Source: Paenibacillus etheri
GTDB taxonomy: Bacteria > Bacillota > Bacilli > Paenibacillales > Paenibacillaceae
Length of the DNA: 64,000 nucleotides
Reading direction: 5' to 3'
Assembly: GCF_001012825.1 (NCBI RefSeq)
Contig: NZ_LCZJ02000017.1
Location: 50,391-114,390 of the forward strand
Shown here: positions 18,454 through 28,075 of the stretch, in pieces
How the letters are laid out: each line of letters begins with the position of its first letter
How positions within the stretch are numbered: the stretch's first letter is position 1
Translations under genes and position numbers: made by a program
The notes under the pieces: model-generated
The model's database searches: none
Seen by the model: the letters and a program-made list of their open reading frames with translations, nothing else
What the model was told of the DNA's origin: nothing

Positions 18454-18957
18454 ATGATGCTAATTGAACTAAAGGAAGCTAGTTTGTCAGATGGACGGGA
18501 TATTTTTGAAATGATTTTGGAGATAGGTCCTGGGGAGAATGGATTCGTTAACAATGGGTTTGATTTGGCTTACAGTGAATTTCCTGATTTCATCAGGGGT
18601 AGAATAGCACTTTCACAAGGCGAGAATCTCCAACCAAACTATGTTCCACAAACCAACTATTGGTTATTGATAGACTCTTATCCTGTTGGTGTTGGAAAGC
18701 TAAGACATTCCTTAAATGATCAATTAAGAAAGTCAGGTGGACACATCGGATATAGCATCAGGCCTAGTGTACGGGGACAGGGCTATGGCAAGATTTTTTT
18801 GGCAGAGTTATTAAAAAAAGCTGCGGATCTGGGGATTGATAAGGTCATGCTGACTTGTGAGCCGAACAATGTATCTTCGAGAAAGGTTATTGAAGCGAAC
18901 AAAGGAATACTTAGCGGTATTGAGGATGAAAAATGTAACTACTGGATTAGTCTATGA
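18454..18957 (+). CDS. GNAT-family N-acetyltransferase
   Basis: A 167-residue acetyl-CoA-dependent transferase. The acetyl-CoA loop is IGYSIRPSVRGQGYGKIFLAEL at about residues 106-127 (R/Q-x-x-G-x-G/A type), followed by a helix and the terminal strand VMLTCEPNNVSSRKVIEANKG. GGGGGG precedes the ATG. The substrate is unknown. A compact terminator follows. Confidence 0.85.
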   Translation: MMLIELKEASLSDGRDIFEMILEIGPGENGFVNNGFDLAYSEFPDFIRGRIALSQGENLQPNYVPQTNYWLLIDSYPVGVGKLRHSLNDQLRKSGGHIGYSIRPSVRGQGYGKIFLAELLKKAADLGIDKVMLTCEPNNVSSRKVIEANKGILSGIEDEKCNYWISL

Positions 18958-18985
18958 TTCGATGTGCTAAATAGTGGAGGTGAAG

Positions 18986-19012
18986 GAGTTGCTAAATGGC
19001 AACTCTTTTTTT
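18986..19012 (+). terminator. Rho-independent terminator
   Basis: GAGTTGC (18986-18992) pairs with GCAACTC (18999-19005) and is followed by a run of seven T residues. Confidence 0.85.
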
Positions 19013-19083
19013 GTTTTTTGCAATGGAAGTCCAGGTCATTCAAGGAGGATTCGTCTAAAATGTGAAATAAATTTTAAATTTTT

Positions 19084-19177
19084 GTTGAAAACGCTCTATT
19101 CAAACACAAACAAATAGATTAAAATCAAAACAAACAAAAATAAACAAAAAAATAAACATTCAAAAACGGAGGTATTC
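19084..19177 (+). promoter_or_regulatory. Rhamnose operon control region: cre-like site and A-rich direct repeats
   Basis: TGAAAACGCTCTAT (19086-19099) matches 12 of 14 positions of the CcpA cre consensus TGWAANCGNTNWCA. It is followed by repeated CAAACA/CAAACAAA/TAAACA units between 19101 and 19165. DeoR-family repressors commonly bind such short direct repeats, so these are candidate operators for the regulator encoded as the second gene. I could not place a -10 box with confidence. A CGGAGG ribosome binding site follows at the end. Confidence 0.45.
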
Positions 19178-19181
19178 ACAA

Positions 19182-21251
19182 ATGGTACAAAGTTTATGGG
19201 ATTCCGCACGGGAAAAAGACATCAGCGGTGGTCTGGATGCACTGGTCTATCGCTCAAATCTGCTGGGTGAAGATCGTAGAGTCTGTAATTTTGGAGGAGG
19301 GAATACCTCTAGTAAAACAATAGAATTGGATTTCCGTGGTCGTGAGATAGAAGTAATGTGGGTGAAGGGTAGCGGCTCTGACTTGGCTACAATGAAAGCA
19401 GGCAATTTTACCGGATTGCGGCTTGAAGATATTGTGCCTTTGTTTGATCGCGAGGAAATGCCTGATGAGGAAATGGTGGCTTACCTCGCGAATTGTATGA
19501 TCGATCCTAAGCATCCGCGTGCTTCTATTGAGACGCTGCTTCATGCTTTTTTACCATTCAAACATGTAGATCATACACATCCTGATGCGATTATCAGCTT
19601 GTGTTGTGCTCATAACGGTAAAGATATTGCACGGGAAATTTATGGGGACCGATTCGTATGGGTGCCTTACATCCGTCCTGGGTTCACTTTATCCAAAATG
19701 ATCGCTGAAGGCGTACTTGCAAATCCACAAGCAGAATTGGTGTTGATGGAGAAGCATGGTCTGGTGACTTGGGGAGATACGCCGGAAGCTTGTTACGCGA
19801 AGACGATCTCGATCATTAATGAAGCAGAGCGTTACATCGAAGATAAAATTGAAGATGAGAACCTGTTCGGAGGTCGCAAATCGGAAGCACTTCCGGAAGA
19901 AGAGCGGCGGGCTGTAGCGGCGGCAGTTATGCCACTAATTAGAGGCGCAGTTAGTGATGAGCGTAAAATGATACTGACCTTCGATGATGCAGAGGATGTG
20001 CTGCGTTTTGTAGGTGGGGTTTACTCGGAGAAACTATCCAGTGTAGGTGCAGCTTGTCCAGATCATTTGGTACATACTAAGATGCTGCCACTATTTGTGA
20101 ATTGGGAACCAAATGCCAGTGATATTGATGGCTTGAAGACGAAGCTGAACGAAACGATTACTGCTTACAAAGAGCAGTACGTAGCTTACTTCGATCGCAA
20201 TAAGCATGAGGGAGATGTAATATTCGAAGCCGCGCCGCGTGTGATCCTGATTCCCGGAGTGGGAATGATCAATACAGGAAAAAGCTGGAGCAACTCCAAA
20301 ATTAGCGGAGATTTGTATCACCGGGCGATTGCTGTTATGCGCGGAGCTACCGCGCTGGGAGATTTCGTCTCTCTTAGTGAGAACGAATCGTACAATGTGG
20401 AATATTGGCCTCTGGAATTATATAAATTATCGCTGGCACCAGCAGAAGCAGAATTCTCGCGTAAGGTTGCATTCATTACTGGTGGGGCAGGAGGAATCGG
20501 GAGCGAAACCGCTCGTCGTCTAGTGTCCGAAGGGGCACATGTTGTGCTGGCAGATCTCAATCTGGAGGGCGCACAGAAAATTGCCGAGGAGATTAACGAT
20601 AAATACGGTGAGAATCGTGCGTTCGCTGTTAAAATGGATGTAACACAGGAGGAGCAGGTTACCGCAGCTTATGCGGATACAGCACTTTTTTATGGCGGAG
20701 TAGATATTATTGTGAACAATGCAGGGCTTGCGACTTCGAGTCCTTTTGACGAGACTTCATTAAAAGAGTGGAACTTGAACATTTCCGTGCTAGGAACTGG
20801 TTATTTCCTCGTTGCACGCGAAGCCTTTAAGGTGATGAAGGAGCAAAAAATTGGCGGTAGTATGGTATTTATTGGCTCAAAGAACTCCATATTTGCTGGG
20901 AAAAGCGTCTCGGCTTACAGCTCTGCCAAAGCACTCGAAGCACATTTGGCTCGCTGTATTGCAGCTGAAGGTGGAGAGTTCGGTATTCGCGCCAATACCA
21001 TTTTGCCGGATGCCATTCTACAAGGCTCTGCGATTTGGAATTCGAATTGGCGGAATGAACGCGCGGCTGCTTACGGCATTGAGCCGGATCAACTAGAGGA
21101 GCATTATCGTAAACGCACAACACTGCTTGTAAACATTTATCCACGTGATATTGCTGAAGGCGTTGCCTTTTTCGCTTCATCCAAGTCAGAGAAGACTACG
21201 GGCTGTATGCTGACAATTGACGGTGGAGTGCCGGCAGCTTTTACTAGATAA
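19182..21251 (+). CDS. rhaEW: Bifunctional rhamnulose-1-phosphate aldolase / L-lactaldehyde dehydrogenase
   Basis: A 689-residue fusion. Residues 1-420 are a class II aldolase of the RhaD/AraD fold (HHH-type metal site around LLHAFLPFKHVDHTHPDA and a second His in MEKHGLVTWG), which splits L-rhamnulose 1-phosphate into DHAP and L-lactaldehyde. Residues 430-689 are a short-chain dehydrogenase (FITGGAGGIGSETARRL, VNNAG, AYSSAK) that should oxidise L-lactaldehyde to L-lactate. This is the domain order of Bacillus RhaEW (YuxG). CGGAGG lies upstream. It opens the operon and is followed by its presumed regulator after 38 bases. Confidence 0.92.
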   Translation: MVQSLWDSAREKDISGGLDALVYRSNLLGEDRRVCNFGGGNTSSKTIELDFRGREIEVMWVKGSGSDLATMKAGNFTGLRLEDIVPLFDREEMPDEEMVAYLANCMIDPKHPRASIETLLHAFLPFKHVDHTHPDAIISLCCAHNGKDIAREIYGDRFVWVPYIRPGFTLSKMIAEGVLANPQAELVLMEKHGLVTWGDTPEACYAKTISIINEAERYIEDKIEDENLFGGRKSEALPEEERRAVAAAVMPLIRGAVSDERKMILTFDDAEDVLRFVGGVYSEKLSSVGAACPDHLVHTKMLPLFVNWEPNASDIDGLKTKLNETITAYKEQYVAYFDRNKHEGDVIFEAAPRVILIPGVGMINTGKSWSNSKISGDLYHRAIAVMRGATALGDFVSLSENESYNVEYWPLELYKLSLAPAEAEFSRKVAFITGGAGGIGSETARRLVSEGAHVVLADLNLEGAQKIAEEINDKYGENRAFAVKMDVTQEEQVTAAYADTALFYGGVDIIVNNAGLATSSPFDETSLKEWNLNISVLGTGYFLVAREAFKVMKEQKIGGSMVFIGSKNSIFAGKSVSAYSSAKALEAHLARCIAAEGGEFGIRANTILPDAILQGSAIWNSNWRNERAAAYGIEPDQLEEHYRKRTTLLVNIYPRDIAEGVAFFASSKSEKTTGCMLTIDGGVPAAFTR

Positions 21252-21289
21252 GAGGAAGATGGAATATATAGATATAACGGAGGGAAGCC

Positions 21290-22048
21290 ATGCTGATTGC
21301 AGACAGATATGAAAGAATCGTAGAACTAGTGAATGAACGCGGCAGCATCCGTGTCTCGGAACTGAGTACATTATGCCAAGTGACGGAGGAGACCATCCGC
21401 CGGGATCTTGATCGCTTGGAAAAGGCGGGGAGACTGCTGCGCTCTCATGGTGGTGCAGTCAGTCTCCGTGATCGTCAGCCAGAGACGCCATATGCTGAAC
21501 GTGAAATTATGAACGCAGCGGAGAAGCAGCAGATTGCTCGTGAGGCTGTGATGATGATAAAGCCGGGAGATCGAATTTTGCTGGATGCTAGTACAACTGC
21601 ATGGTATATGGCTTCACATTTGCCGGATATACCCCTAACTGTGCTGACTAATTCTATTAGAGTAGCTGCGGAGTTAAGTGGGAAGGAACGAATAGATGTG
21701 ATCTCAACAGGTGGTCAACTGAGTCGCAGATCGATGTCCTTTGTTGGACATTTAGCAGAGCGTTCGCTTGAGTTATATCACGTGGATAAGATGTTTTTTT
21801 CCTGCAAAGGATTTCATCTCGAACGCGGTGCCAGTGAATCGAATGAGCTGCAAGCGATGGTGAAGCGAAAGATGATTTCTATCGCGGAGCAGGTGATCCT
21901 ACTTTGTGACTCCAGCAAATTCGGAATTCAAGCGTTCACACATGTTGCCACGACTAGTGAACTGGATGTTGTGATAACGGATTACAGCCCTGCCACAGAA
22001 CAGCTAAAGCAACTACAGGAGTTGAACATCGCAATAACAACCGTGTAG
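21290..22048 (+). CDS. rhaR: DeoR-family regulator of rhamnose use
   Basis: A 252-residue DeoR-type repressor. The N-terminal winged helix has IRVSELSTLCQVTEETIRRDLDRLEKAGRLLRSHGGAV, the canonical DeoR signature. The C-terminal domain is the sugar-phosphate-sensing ISOCOT fold (LDASTTAWYMASHLPD, VISTGGQLSRRSMSFVG). It lies second in the rhamnose operon, as in the Bacillus rha cluster, so it most likely represses this operon until a rhamnose intermediate accumulates. GGAGGG precedes the ATG. The gene name is assigned from context rather than from specific residues. Confidence 0.85.
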   Translation: MLIADRYERIVELVNERGSIRVSELSTLCQVTEETIRRDLDRLEKAGRLLRSHGGAVSLRDRQPETPYAEREIMNAAEKQQIAREAVMMIKPGDRILLDASTTAWYMASHLPDIPLTVLTNSIRVAAELSGKERIDVISTGGQLSRRSMSFVGHLAERSLELYHVDKMFFSCKGFHLERGASESNELQAMVKRKMISIAEQVILLCDSSKFGIQAFTHVATTSELDVVITDYSPATEQLKQLQELNIAITTV

Positions 22049-22074
22049 AAAATAGTGTTGCAGGAGGTGAAGTC

Positions 22075-22803
22075 ATGAAGGTGTCGATGTTTATTACTTG
22101 CATCAGTGATGCTGTGTACCCAAAGGTGGGAGAAGCGATGGCACGTCTGCTTGCCAGATATGGTGTACAGCTGGAATTTCCCGAAGTACAGACCTGCTGC
22201 GGACAGCCTGCGTACAATAGTGGCTATTGGAATGAGGCGCGTCAAGCTGCGCTTACGATTCTGGAGGCTTTCGAAGACAGTGATTTTGTCATTGCTCCTT
22301 CCGGTTCTTGCACCGGGATGCTTCATCATTACCCGAAACTGTTTCAGGATGATCCGATTAATTTGGCCAAGGCGCAGAATTTGCAGCGTAAATCCTATGA
22401 ATTCAGTCAGTTTATGGTACAGGTGCTTGGTGTAACGGATCTAGGGGCAGTATTTCCGCATAAAGTTACCTATCATCCTTCCTGTCATGGCACCCGGATT
22501 CTGGGGATTCGCGATGAACCCATGCAGCTTATGCAGAATGTGAAGGCGATGGAGCTAGTGCCACTACCTTTTGCTGAGGACTGTTGTGGGTTTGGCGGAA
22601 CCTTTGCCGTGAAGATGTCTGATATCTCCGGGGCGATGGTCACCGAGAAGTCAGATCATGTGCTGGAGTCGGAAGCAGAGGTCTTAACAGGGCTGGATAT
22701 GGGCTGCCTCATGAATATTGCTGGGAATTTGCGTTATCGCCATAAGCCGGTCCGAGTCATGCATTTAGCAGAGCTACTGTATGAAGGGGTGAGTGGACAA
22801 TGA
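22075..22803 (+). CDS. lutA: L-lactate utilization protein LutA (Fe-S oxidoreductase)
   Basis: A 242-residue member of the GlcF/LutA family with two cysteine-rich CCG domains. The first contains PEVQTCCGQPAYNSGY and the second has FAEDCCGFGGTFAVK with THYPSCHGTR-type upstream cysteines (HPSCHGTRIL). It is a subunit of the LutABC complex that oxidises L-lactate to pyruvate using iron-sulfur centres. AGGAGGTGA precedes the ATG. It overlaps lutB by four bases (ATGA), so translation is coupled. Confidence 0.92.
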   Translation: MKVSMFITCISDAVYPKVGEAMARLLARYGVQLEFPEVQTCCGQPAYNSGYWNEARQAALTILEAFEDSDFVIAPSGSCTGMLHHYPKLFQDDPINLAKAQNLQRKSYEFSQFMVQVLGVTDLGAVFPHKVTYHPSCHGTRILGIRDEPMQLMQNVKAMELVPLPFAEDCCGFGGTFAVKMSDISGAMVTEKSDHVLESEAEVLTGLDMGCLMNIAGNLRYRHKPVRVMHLAELLYEGVSGQ

Positions 22804-24353
22804 GTCAAAATGCTGCTCACACTAAATCGGAATCAAATAATGTGAAGCCAGCTTCGGTAAAAGAGCGTGCCGACTTGGCGCTGAATAATGACTTTTTGCG
22901 CAAGGCGGTTCGCTTTACCACGGAAAGGCTGCGTGACGGGAAACAGAAAGCGGCGAATGATCATGGTCACTGGGAAGAATGGCGTGAACGTGGGCGGCAA
23001 ATTCGCCTGCATACGATCGCTCATCTCGATTATTATTTAAATCTATTTGCGGACAATGCAAGAGCGAACGGCACGCATATTCATTTTGCGGCAACGGGTG
23101 AAGAGGCAGTGAAGATTGCCTTAGAGATTGCGCAGCGGAAACAGGCGGCTTCTGTAGTCAAATCCAAATCGATGGTGACAGAGGAGCTGCATTTGAATAC
23201 GGCGCTGGAATCCATTGACGTGGAGACGATTGAGACAGATCTTGGTGAATATATTATCCAGCTTGCGGGAGAAACTCCGTCACATATTATAATTCCTGCC
23301 ATCCATAAGAACCGCTATCAGATTGCTGAGCTGTTGTCCAAGGAGGCAGGGGAGGAGCTTTTGCCCGAGACTACAATCCTTGCAGGATTTGTACGGCGCA
23401 AGCTACGGGAGAAATTCCTAGAAGCGGATATTGGGATGACGGGATGCAATTTTGCGATTGCAGAGACAGGTTCCATGGTGCTATTCGAGAATGAGGGCAA
23501 TGCTCGCATGGTAACCACCTTGCCGAAGACGCAAATCACTTTAATGGGGATGGAGCGGATTATTCCTTCTTGGAGCGATCTTGAAGTGATGGCTACGTTG
23601 TTGCCTCGTTCCGCAACGGGCCAGAAGCTAACGGTATATATGTCCGGTATTTCGGGACCCCGTAGGAAAGATGACGGTGACGGACCGGAAGAGCAACATA
23701 TTATAATCCTTGATAATGGTCGATCTGAGCAACTCGGCGATCCAGAATTTCAGGAGCTGCTGAACTGTATCCGCTGTGGAGCTTGTCTGAACGCCTGCCC
23801 TGTCTACCGTCATATTGGCGGTCATGCCTATGGTGGAACTTATAGCGGACCGATCGGAGCGGTGTTGACCCCAGCACTGAACAAAAATGTAGATCAATGG
23901 GATGATATTGCAGGTGCATCCAGTCTGTGCGGAGCATGTTATGAAGCTTGTCCCGTCAAAATCCCTCTGCATGATATGCTTATCTATTTACGGAGACGTA
24001 AGGTAGAGCGAGGTTATGGAGACAAAGTGGAAGGCCTCGGCATGAAAGGTTTTGGTGCGATTATGGCGAAGTCACAACGATTCAGTAATGTGATGAAAGT
24101 TGGTAGAATCGGACAAAAGCTGCTTGTGAGAGACGGAGGAATTCCGTCGAAGCTTGGGCCGCTTAAGGGCTGGAATAACTACCGGATCGCTCCGAAGCTG
24201 GCGGATGAATCCTTCCGTGAGAGCTGGAAAGGGCTGCAGGAGGAGCTAGACAAAAATAGTCGCGAGATGGACCCCGTGATACAGAAGCGGATGGAAGATT
24301 TATTAGCAAAGCGGAAGCTGGAAGAGCTGGAAGGAGGAGCCGGACATGACTGA
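22800..24353 (+). CDS. lutB: L-lactate utilization protein LutB (iron-sulfur subunit)
   Basis: A 517-residue LutB. The N-terminal part is a LUD domain (MTGCNFAIAETGSMVLFENE). Two 4Fe-4S motifs follow: CIRCGACLNACPVY at about residue 323 and CGACYEACPV at about 378. These carry electrons from lactate oxidation toward the respiratory chain. Length is in the usual range for LutB, with a long C-terminal tail rich in Arg, Lys and Glu. It starts within the stop of lutA and ends eight bases inside lutC, so the three subunits are translated as a block. Confidence 0.92.
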   Translation: MSQNAAHTKSESNNVKPASVKERADLALNNDFLRKAVRFTTERLRDGKQKAANDHGHWEEWRERGRQIRLHTIAHLDYYLNLFADNARANGTHIHFAATGEEAVKIALEIAQRKQAASVVKSKSMVTEELHLNTALESIDVETIETDLGEYIIQLAGETPSHIIIPAIHKNRYQIAELLSKEAGEELLPETTILAGFVRRKLREKFLEADIGMTGCNFAIAETGSMVLFENEGNARMVTTLPKTQITLMGMERIIPSWSDLEVMATLLPRSATGQKLTVYMSGISGPRRKDDGDGPEEQHIIILDNGRSEQLGDPEFQELLNCIRCGACLNACPVYRHIGGHAYGGTYSGPIGAVLTPALNKNVDQWDDIAGASSLCGACYEACPVKIPLHDMLIYLRRRKVERGYGDKVEGLGMKGFGAIMAKSQRFSNVMKVGRIGQKLLVRDGGIPSKLGPLKGWNNYRIAPKLADESFRESWKGLQEELDKNSREMDPVIQKRMEDLLAKRKLEELEGGAGHD

Positions 24354-25074
24354 GGAGACGCACATTAAATGGTTGGAACGTATGGAGCAGGATTCACGCA
24401 CGAAGCAGCAGGCATTCATGAACGATATCGCTCGTCGCCTGAAGCGGCCGAGAACTACTGAAGCTCCTACCCATCCTTATCGCGGCGCTCCAGATTATTG
24501 GCAAGAATTCCAGTGGAGTTCAGTAGAACGCATCGATCAATTTACTGCGAATTTTCAAAGTGCAGGTGGGCATGTGTTTCGCATGGCAGATATGGATGAA
24601 GCTAAAGCTTTTATCGTCAATAAAGCGAATGAGATGCTCGCCCGTTATATTCTCCGGCAAAATGTATCCGAGCTCGCGTCACTTCGACTAGAGGAGGAGC
24701 TTGCAGATACGCGGGTATCTGTCTGGAATACGAATTTGCAGGAAGCATGGAAAGCTAGAGCAGCGGAAGCCGATATTGGGATTGTTATCGCGGATTATGC
24801 AGTTGCTTATACTGGCTCTATTACAGTGCTATCTTCTGCGGATAAAGGCCGCTCTGTCAGCCTGTTGCCAACCGCATTAATTGCTATCATTCCGCTGGAG
24901 CGGCTGAAGACTCGTCTGGGTGAGGTGCTTATTGATTTTGATGAAGCGGGACAATCGGGTCTACCCGCAGGTATTCACTTTATCTCTGGACCGAGTCGTT
25001 CTGCGGATATTGAGAATGATCTGACGATAGGCGTGCATGGCCCAGGAATCGTATTCGCTTTGCTGGTAGGCTGA
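24346..25074 (+). CDS. lutC: L-lactate utilization protein LutC
   Basis: A 242-residue LUD-domain protein, third component of the LutABC system. It has the family segments ADIGIVIADYAVAYTGSITV, SLLPTALIAIIPLERL and the C-terminal SGPSRSADIENDLTIGVHGP. GGAGGAG precedes the ATG, and the gene starts before the lutB stop. The exact biochemical role of LutC is not settled in the literature; it is required with LutA and LutB for growth on lactate in Bacillus subtilis. The rhaB reading frame opens directly behind it. Confidence 0.92.
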   Translation: MTEETHIKWLERMEQDSRTKQQAFMNDIARRLKRPRTTEAPTHPYRGAPDYWQEFQWSSVERIDQFTANFQSAGGHVFRMADMDEAKAFIVNKANEMLARYILRQNVSELASLRLEEELADTRVSVWNTNLQEAWKARAAEADIGIVIADYAVAYTGSITVLSSADKGRSVSLLPTALIAIIPLERLKTRLGEVLIDFDEAGQSGLPAGIHFISGPSRSADIENDLTIGVHGPGIVFALLVG

Positions 25075-25088
25075 TGAGGAGATAAGGA

Positions 25089-26575
25089 GTGTTGCTGGGG
25101 CGCATAGACAGGATCAATATCATATTGCTATTGATATCGGAGCTTCTAGTGGGAGAGTCGTCTGCGGAACCTTGCAAGAACCGGGAGGAACCTTATCATT
25201 AACAGAAATTCACCGTTTTAGGAATGGGTTCTCTGAGAAGAATGGTAATCTTTATTGGGACGTAGATTATTTATTTGCTGAAATCGTAAAAGGCTTGCAG
25301 AAGGCGAAGTCTAAAGGAATCGAGCAGTGTACCGTGGGAATTGATACTTGGGCTGTAGATTATGTACTTTTAGATCAGGAGGGTGCACGGATTCATGAAG
25401 TTTTTTCTTATCGTGATTCCCGAACAGATGGAGCGGTACAGAGCCTACATCGCAATATATCAACTGAAAGCGTTTACGAAAAGACAGGCATACAAGTACT
25501 CCCCATTAATACGTTGTACCAGCTGTTTGTGCATGATCAGGTAGAACTTGAAGAAGCGCATTCAATCTTGTTGGTTCCTGATTATCTCTACTATCGGCTT
25601 ACGGGACGCAGAATTAGTGAAGTCACGAATGCTTCAACCACGGGTCTGCTGAATCTGCAAACTCGGGATTATGATGCTGATCTACTGGCACTGCTTGGTC
25701 TTTCAAAAGAGCAATTCCCCCCCTTAACGGAACCCGGGGAACGAATTGGCGGGTTCACTGAAGAATTGTCGGCACGCGGTGATCTTCCAGTGTGTGAGTT
25801 CATAGCAGTAGCCACTCATGATACAGCATCGGCTGTACTAGGCGTTCCTGCAAGTAGCGACAACTGGGGATTTCTCAGTAGTGGTACTTGGTCACTCATA
25901 GGGGTGGAACGAGCTTCGGCAATCACAAGTCCAGAGGCGATGGAGCGCAATTATACGAATGAATGGGGAGCCTTTGGCTCGTTCCGGTTTCTTAAGAACA
26001 TTATGGGGATGTGGCTGATTCAAAAGGTTCGTGAGGAATATGGCGGACAGTACAGCTTCGGCGAATTGGTAGAGTTGGCAGCGCAAGAGATTCCTTTTAG
26101 ATCCATTATCTACTGTAATGATGAACGATTCCTGAATCCACCGAGTATGATCAGCGAGATACGGTGCTATTGTGTGGAAGTAGGTCAGTTAGTACCTCAG
26201 ACACCGGGGGAGATTGCTAGATGTGTGTTTGACAGCCTTGCTCTTTCTTATTATTTCTATGTTCAGGATCTTCAGCTGTTGACAGGCGAGAAGTGGGATC
26301 GGCTTCATATCGTAGGTGGTGGGGCGAACAATGGATTGCTATGCCAGATTGCGGCGGATCTGCTAGAGATGGAGATTTACGCTGGTCCAACTGAATCTAC
26401 CGCGTTAGGTAATGTGGTTATGCAAATGATCAGTGTGGGCACGGTTGCAGACATTAAAGAAGCAAGAAAAATTATATATCGTTCATTCGATGTAACAACC
26501 TATCCTCCACAAGTGATGGACTCCACCTTAAAAACCGCGGCATTGGCTGAGTTTGCTCGACTGCAGGTCGTATAA
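25089..26575 (+). CDS. rhaB: L-rhamnulokinase, with a disrupted 5' end
   Basis: FGGY-family kinase that phosphorylates L-rhamnulose. The N-terminal phosphate loop HIAIDIGASSGR is encoded at 25121-25156, then TVGIDTWAVDYVLLD, and FLSSGTWSLIGVE and IVGGGANNGLLCQIAADLL in the C-terminal domain. The frame is open from 25070, yet has no ATG, GTG or TTG before 25172, and starting there would remove the phosphate loop. A GTG at 25089, seven bases after GAGGAG, is in another frame; one extra G in the GGGG run at 25097-25100 would join it to the kinase frame. So either a one-base indel, a sequence error or a non-standard start is present. The remaining chain is full length. Confidence 0.8.
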
Positions 26576-26684
26576 GAGTAACCAGTAAAATAACTCTCAT
26601 CGAGCGAATAAGCGGATAACAGGCAAAAGAGAGGCAAAAATACCCCTAAATGAAATCACTAACACAATATCAGGAGGCTCAAGC

Positions 26685-27959
26685 ATGGAGCAGAATACAG
26701 AAAGCTTAAAGAGCATTCAGACGAGCTATAATGAGGCGAAAAAGCTCTACGCACAGCATGGCATCGACGTAGATAAGGTATTAGAGCAGCTTGCAGCAAT
26801 TAAGATTTCTTTGCACTGCTGGCAAGGAGACGATGTAAAGGGCTTCCTGAATAAAGAAAAGGAACTAAGCGGCGGGATCGCGGTCACAGGCAGCTACCCG
26901 GGGCGAGCAAGGAATCCGGAGGAACTGCGACGTGATTTGGAGCAAGCCTTAGCGCTTATCCCTGGCCGTCATAAAGTTAATCTACATGCTATTTATGCCG
27001 ATACAGAAGAGACAGTAGATCTTGATGCATTAGAGCCTAAGCATTTTGAAAGATGGGTGAACTGGGCTAAGGAGCAGGGACTTGGATTGGATTTCAATCC
27101 CACTTGCTTCTCTCATGAAAAAGCTAATGATGGCTTCACACTAAGCCACTCGAATCCTGAAATCCGCAACTTCTGGATTGCTCATTGCAAGGCTTCACGC
27201 CGAATCTCCGAATCTTTCGGGCAGGCACTAGGTCAGCCTTGTGTAACCAACTTCTGGGTTCCAGATGGATACAAAGATACACCGATCGACCGTCTATCGC
27301 CGAGGGTACGGCTTCAGCAATCACTGGATGAGATTTTCAGCGAGGAGATCGATCAGCAATATAATATTGATGCTGTAGAAAGCAAGCTGTTCGGAATTGG
27401 CTCAGAAAGTTATGTGGTAGGTTCGCATGAATTTTATATGGGTTATGCACTAAACCGGGGCAAAGCGGTTTGCTTCGATGCTGGACATTTCCATCCGACC
27501 GAGACCATCTCGAATAAACTATCCTCTTGGCTGCTGTTTGGTGATCAATTGCTGCTACATGTTAGCCGTCCAGTACGCTGGGATAGTGATCATGTGGTGA
27601 CTATGGATGATGAACTACTAGAGATTGCCCGTGAACTAGTAAGAGGTCAATTTCTTGACAGGACTCATATCGGACTGGATTTCTTTGACGGGAGCATCAA
27701 TCATATTGCCGCTTGGGTGATCGGAACACGGAACACAATCAAAGCCTTGCTACGTGCGATGTTGGAACCGATAGAGCTATTGAAGCAAATTGAACGGGAT
27801 GGGGATTATACTACTAGACTTGCACTTGTAGAGGAATTGAAATCTTATCCTTTCGGAGCTGTTTGGGATTATTATTGTGCGACGAATGGTGTGCCTGTCC
27901 GTGAAAATTGGCTGAACGATGTGAAGCAATATGAAGTAGATGTTTTAGCGAAAAGGTAA
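26685..27959 (+). CDS. rhaA: L-rhamnose isomerase
   Basis: A 424-residue TIM-barrel isomerase converting L-rhamnose to L-rhamnulose. The early [13 protein letters not shown] is the RhaA signature. Metal and substrate residues are in [38 protein letters not shown] and [13 protein letters not shown]. It follows the Bacillus-type RhaA (YulE) closely along its length. CAGGAGG precedes the ATG. It is the last gene of the operon and is closed by a terminator 14 bases later. No rhamnose mutarotase or rhamnose transporter gene is present here. Confidence 0.93.
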   Translation: MEQNTESLKSIQTSYNEAKKLYAQHGIDVDKVLEQLAAIKISLHCWQGDDVKGFLNKEKELSGGIAVTGSYPGRARNPEELRRDLEQALALIPGRHKVNLHAIYADTEETVDLDALEPKHFERWVNWAKEQGLGLDFNPTCFSHEKANDGFTLSHSNPEIRNFWIAHCKASRRISESFGQALGQPCVTNFWVPDGYKDTPIDRLSPRVRLQQSLDEIFSEEIDQQYNIDAVESKLFGIGSESYVVGSHEFYMGYALNRGKAVCFDAGHFHPTETISNKLSSWLLFGDQLLLHVSRPVRWDSDHVVTMDDELLEIARELVRGQFLDRTHIGLDFFDGSINHIAAWVIGTRNTIKALLRAMLEPIELLKQIERDGDYTTRLALVEELKSYPFGAVWDYYCATNGVPVRENWLNDVKQYEVDVLAKR

Positions 27960-27972
27960 AGTAGTTATTGGA

Positions 27973-28000
27973 CGGTTACCAAATGGTGGCCGCTTTTTTT
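27973..28000 (+). terminator. Rho-independent terminator of the rhamnose operon
   Basis: CGGTTACC pairs with GGTGGCCG (two G-T pairs), followed by a GC pair and seven T residues. Confidence 0.85.
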
Positions 28001-28075
28001 GTTTGACTACCCAGTCTATTTGAAAAAGAGTGTAATCTCTGCTATGTTTTATCAAAAAGAGAGAGAGGCGTTATT

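Noticed and set aside
19084-19177. CRISPR-like or tandem repeat array ahead of the rhamnose operon
   Set aside because: The units are short, A-rich and irregular, with no unique spacers. Operator repeats are more likely.
25172-26575. TTG at 25172 as the start of rhaB
   Set aside because: It would omit the HIAIDIGASSGR phosphate loop encoded directly upstream in the same frame, so this cannot be the functional start.
28020-28075. Leader peptide for the Vat gene like that at 42187
   Set aside because: No short ORF with a ribosome binding site and complementary pairing was seen; the upstream ATG near 28045 reads through into the gene in another frame.
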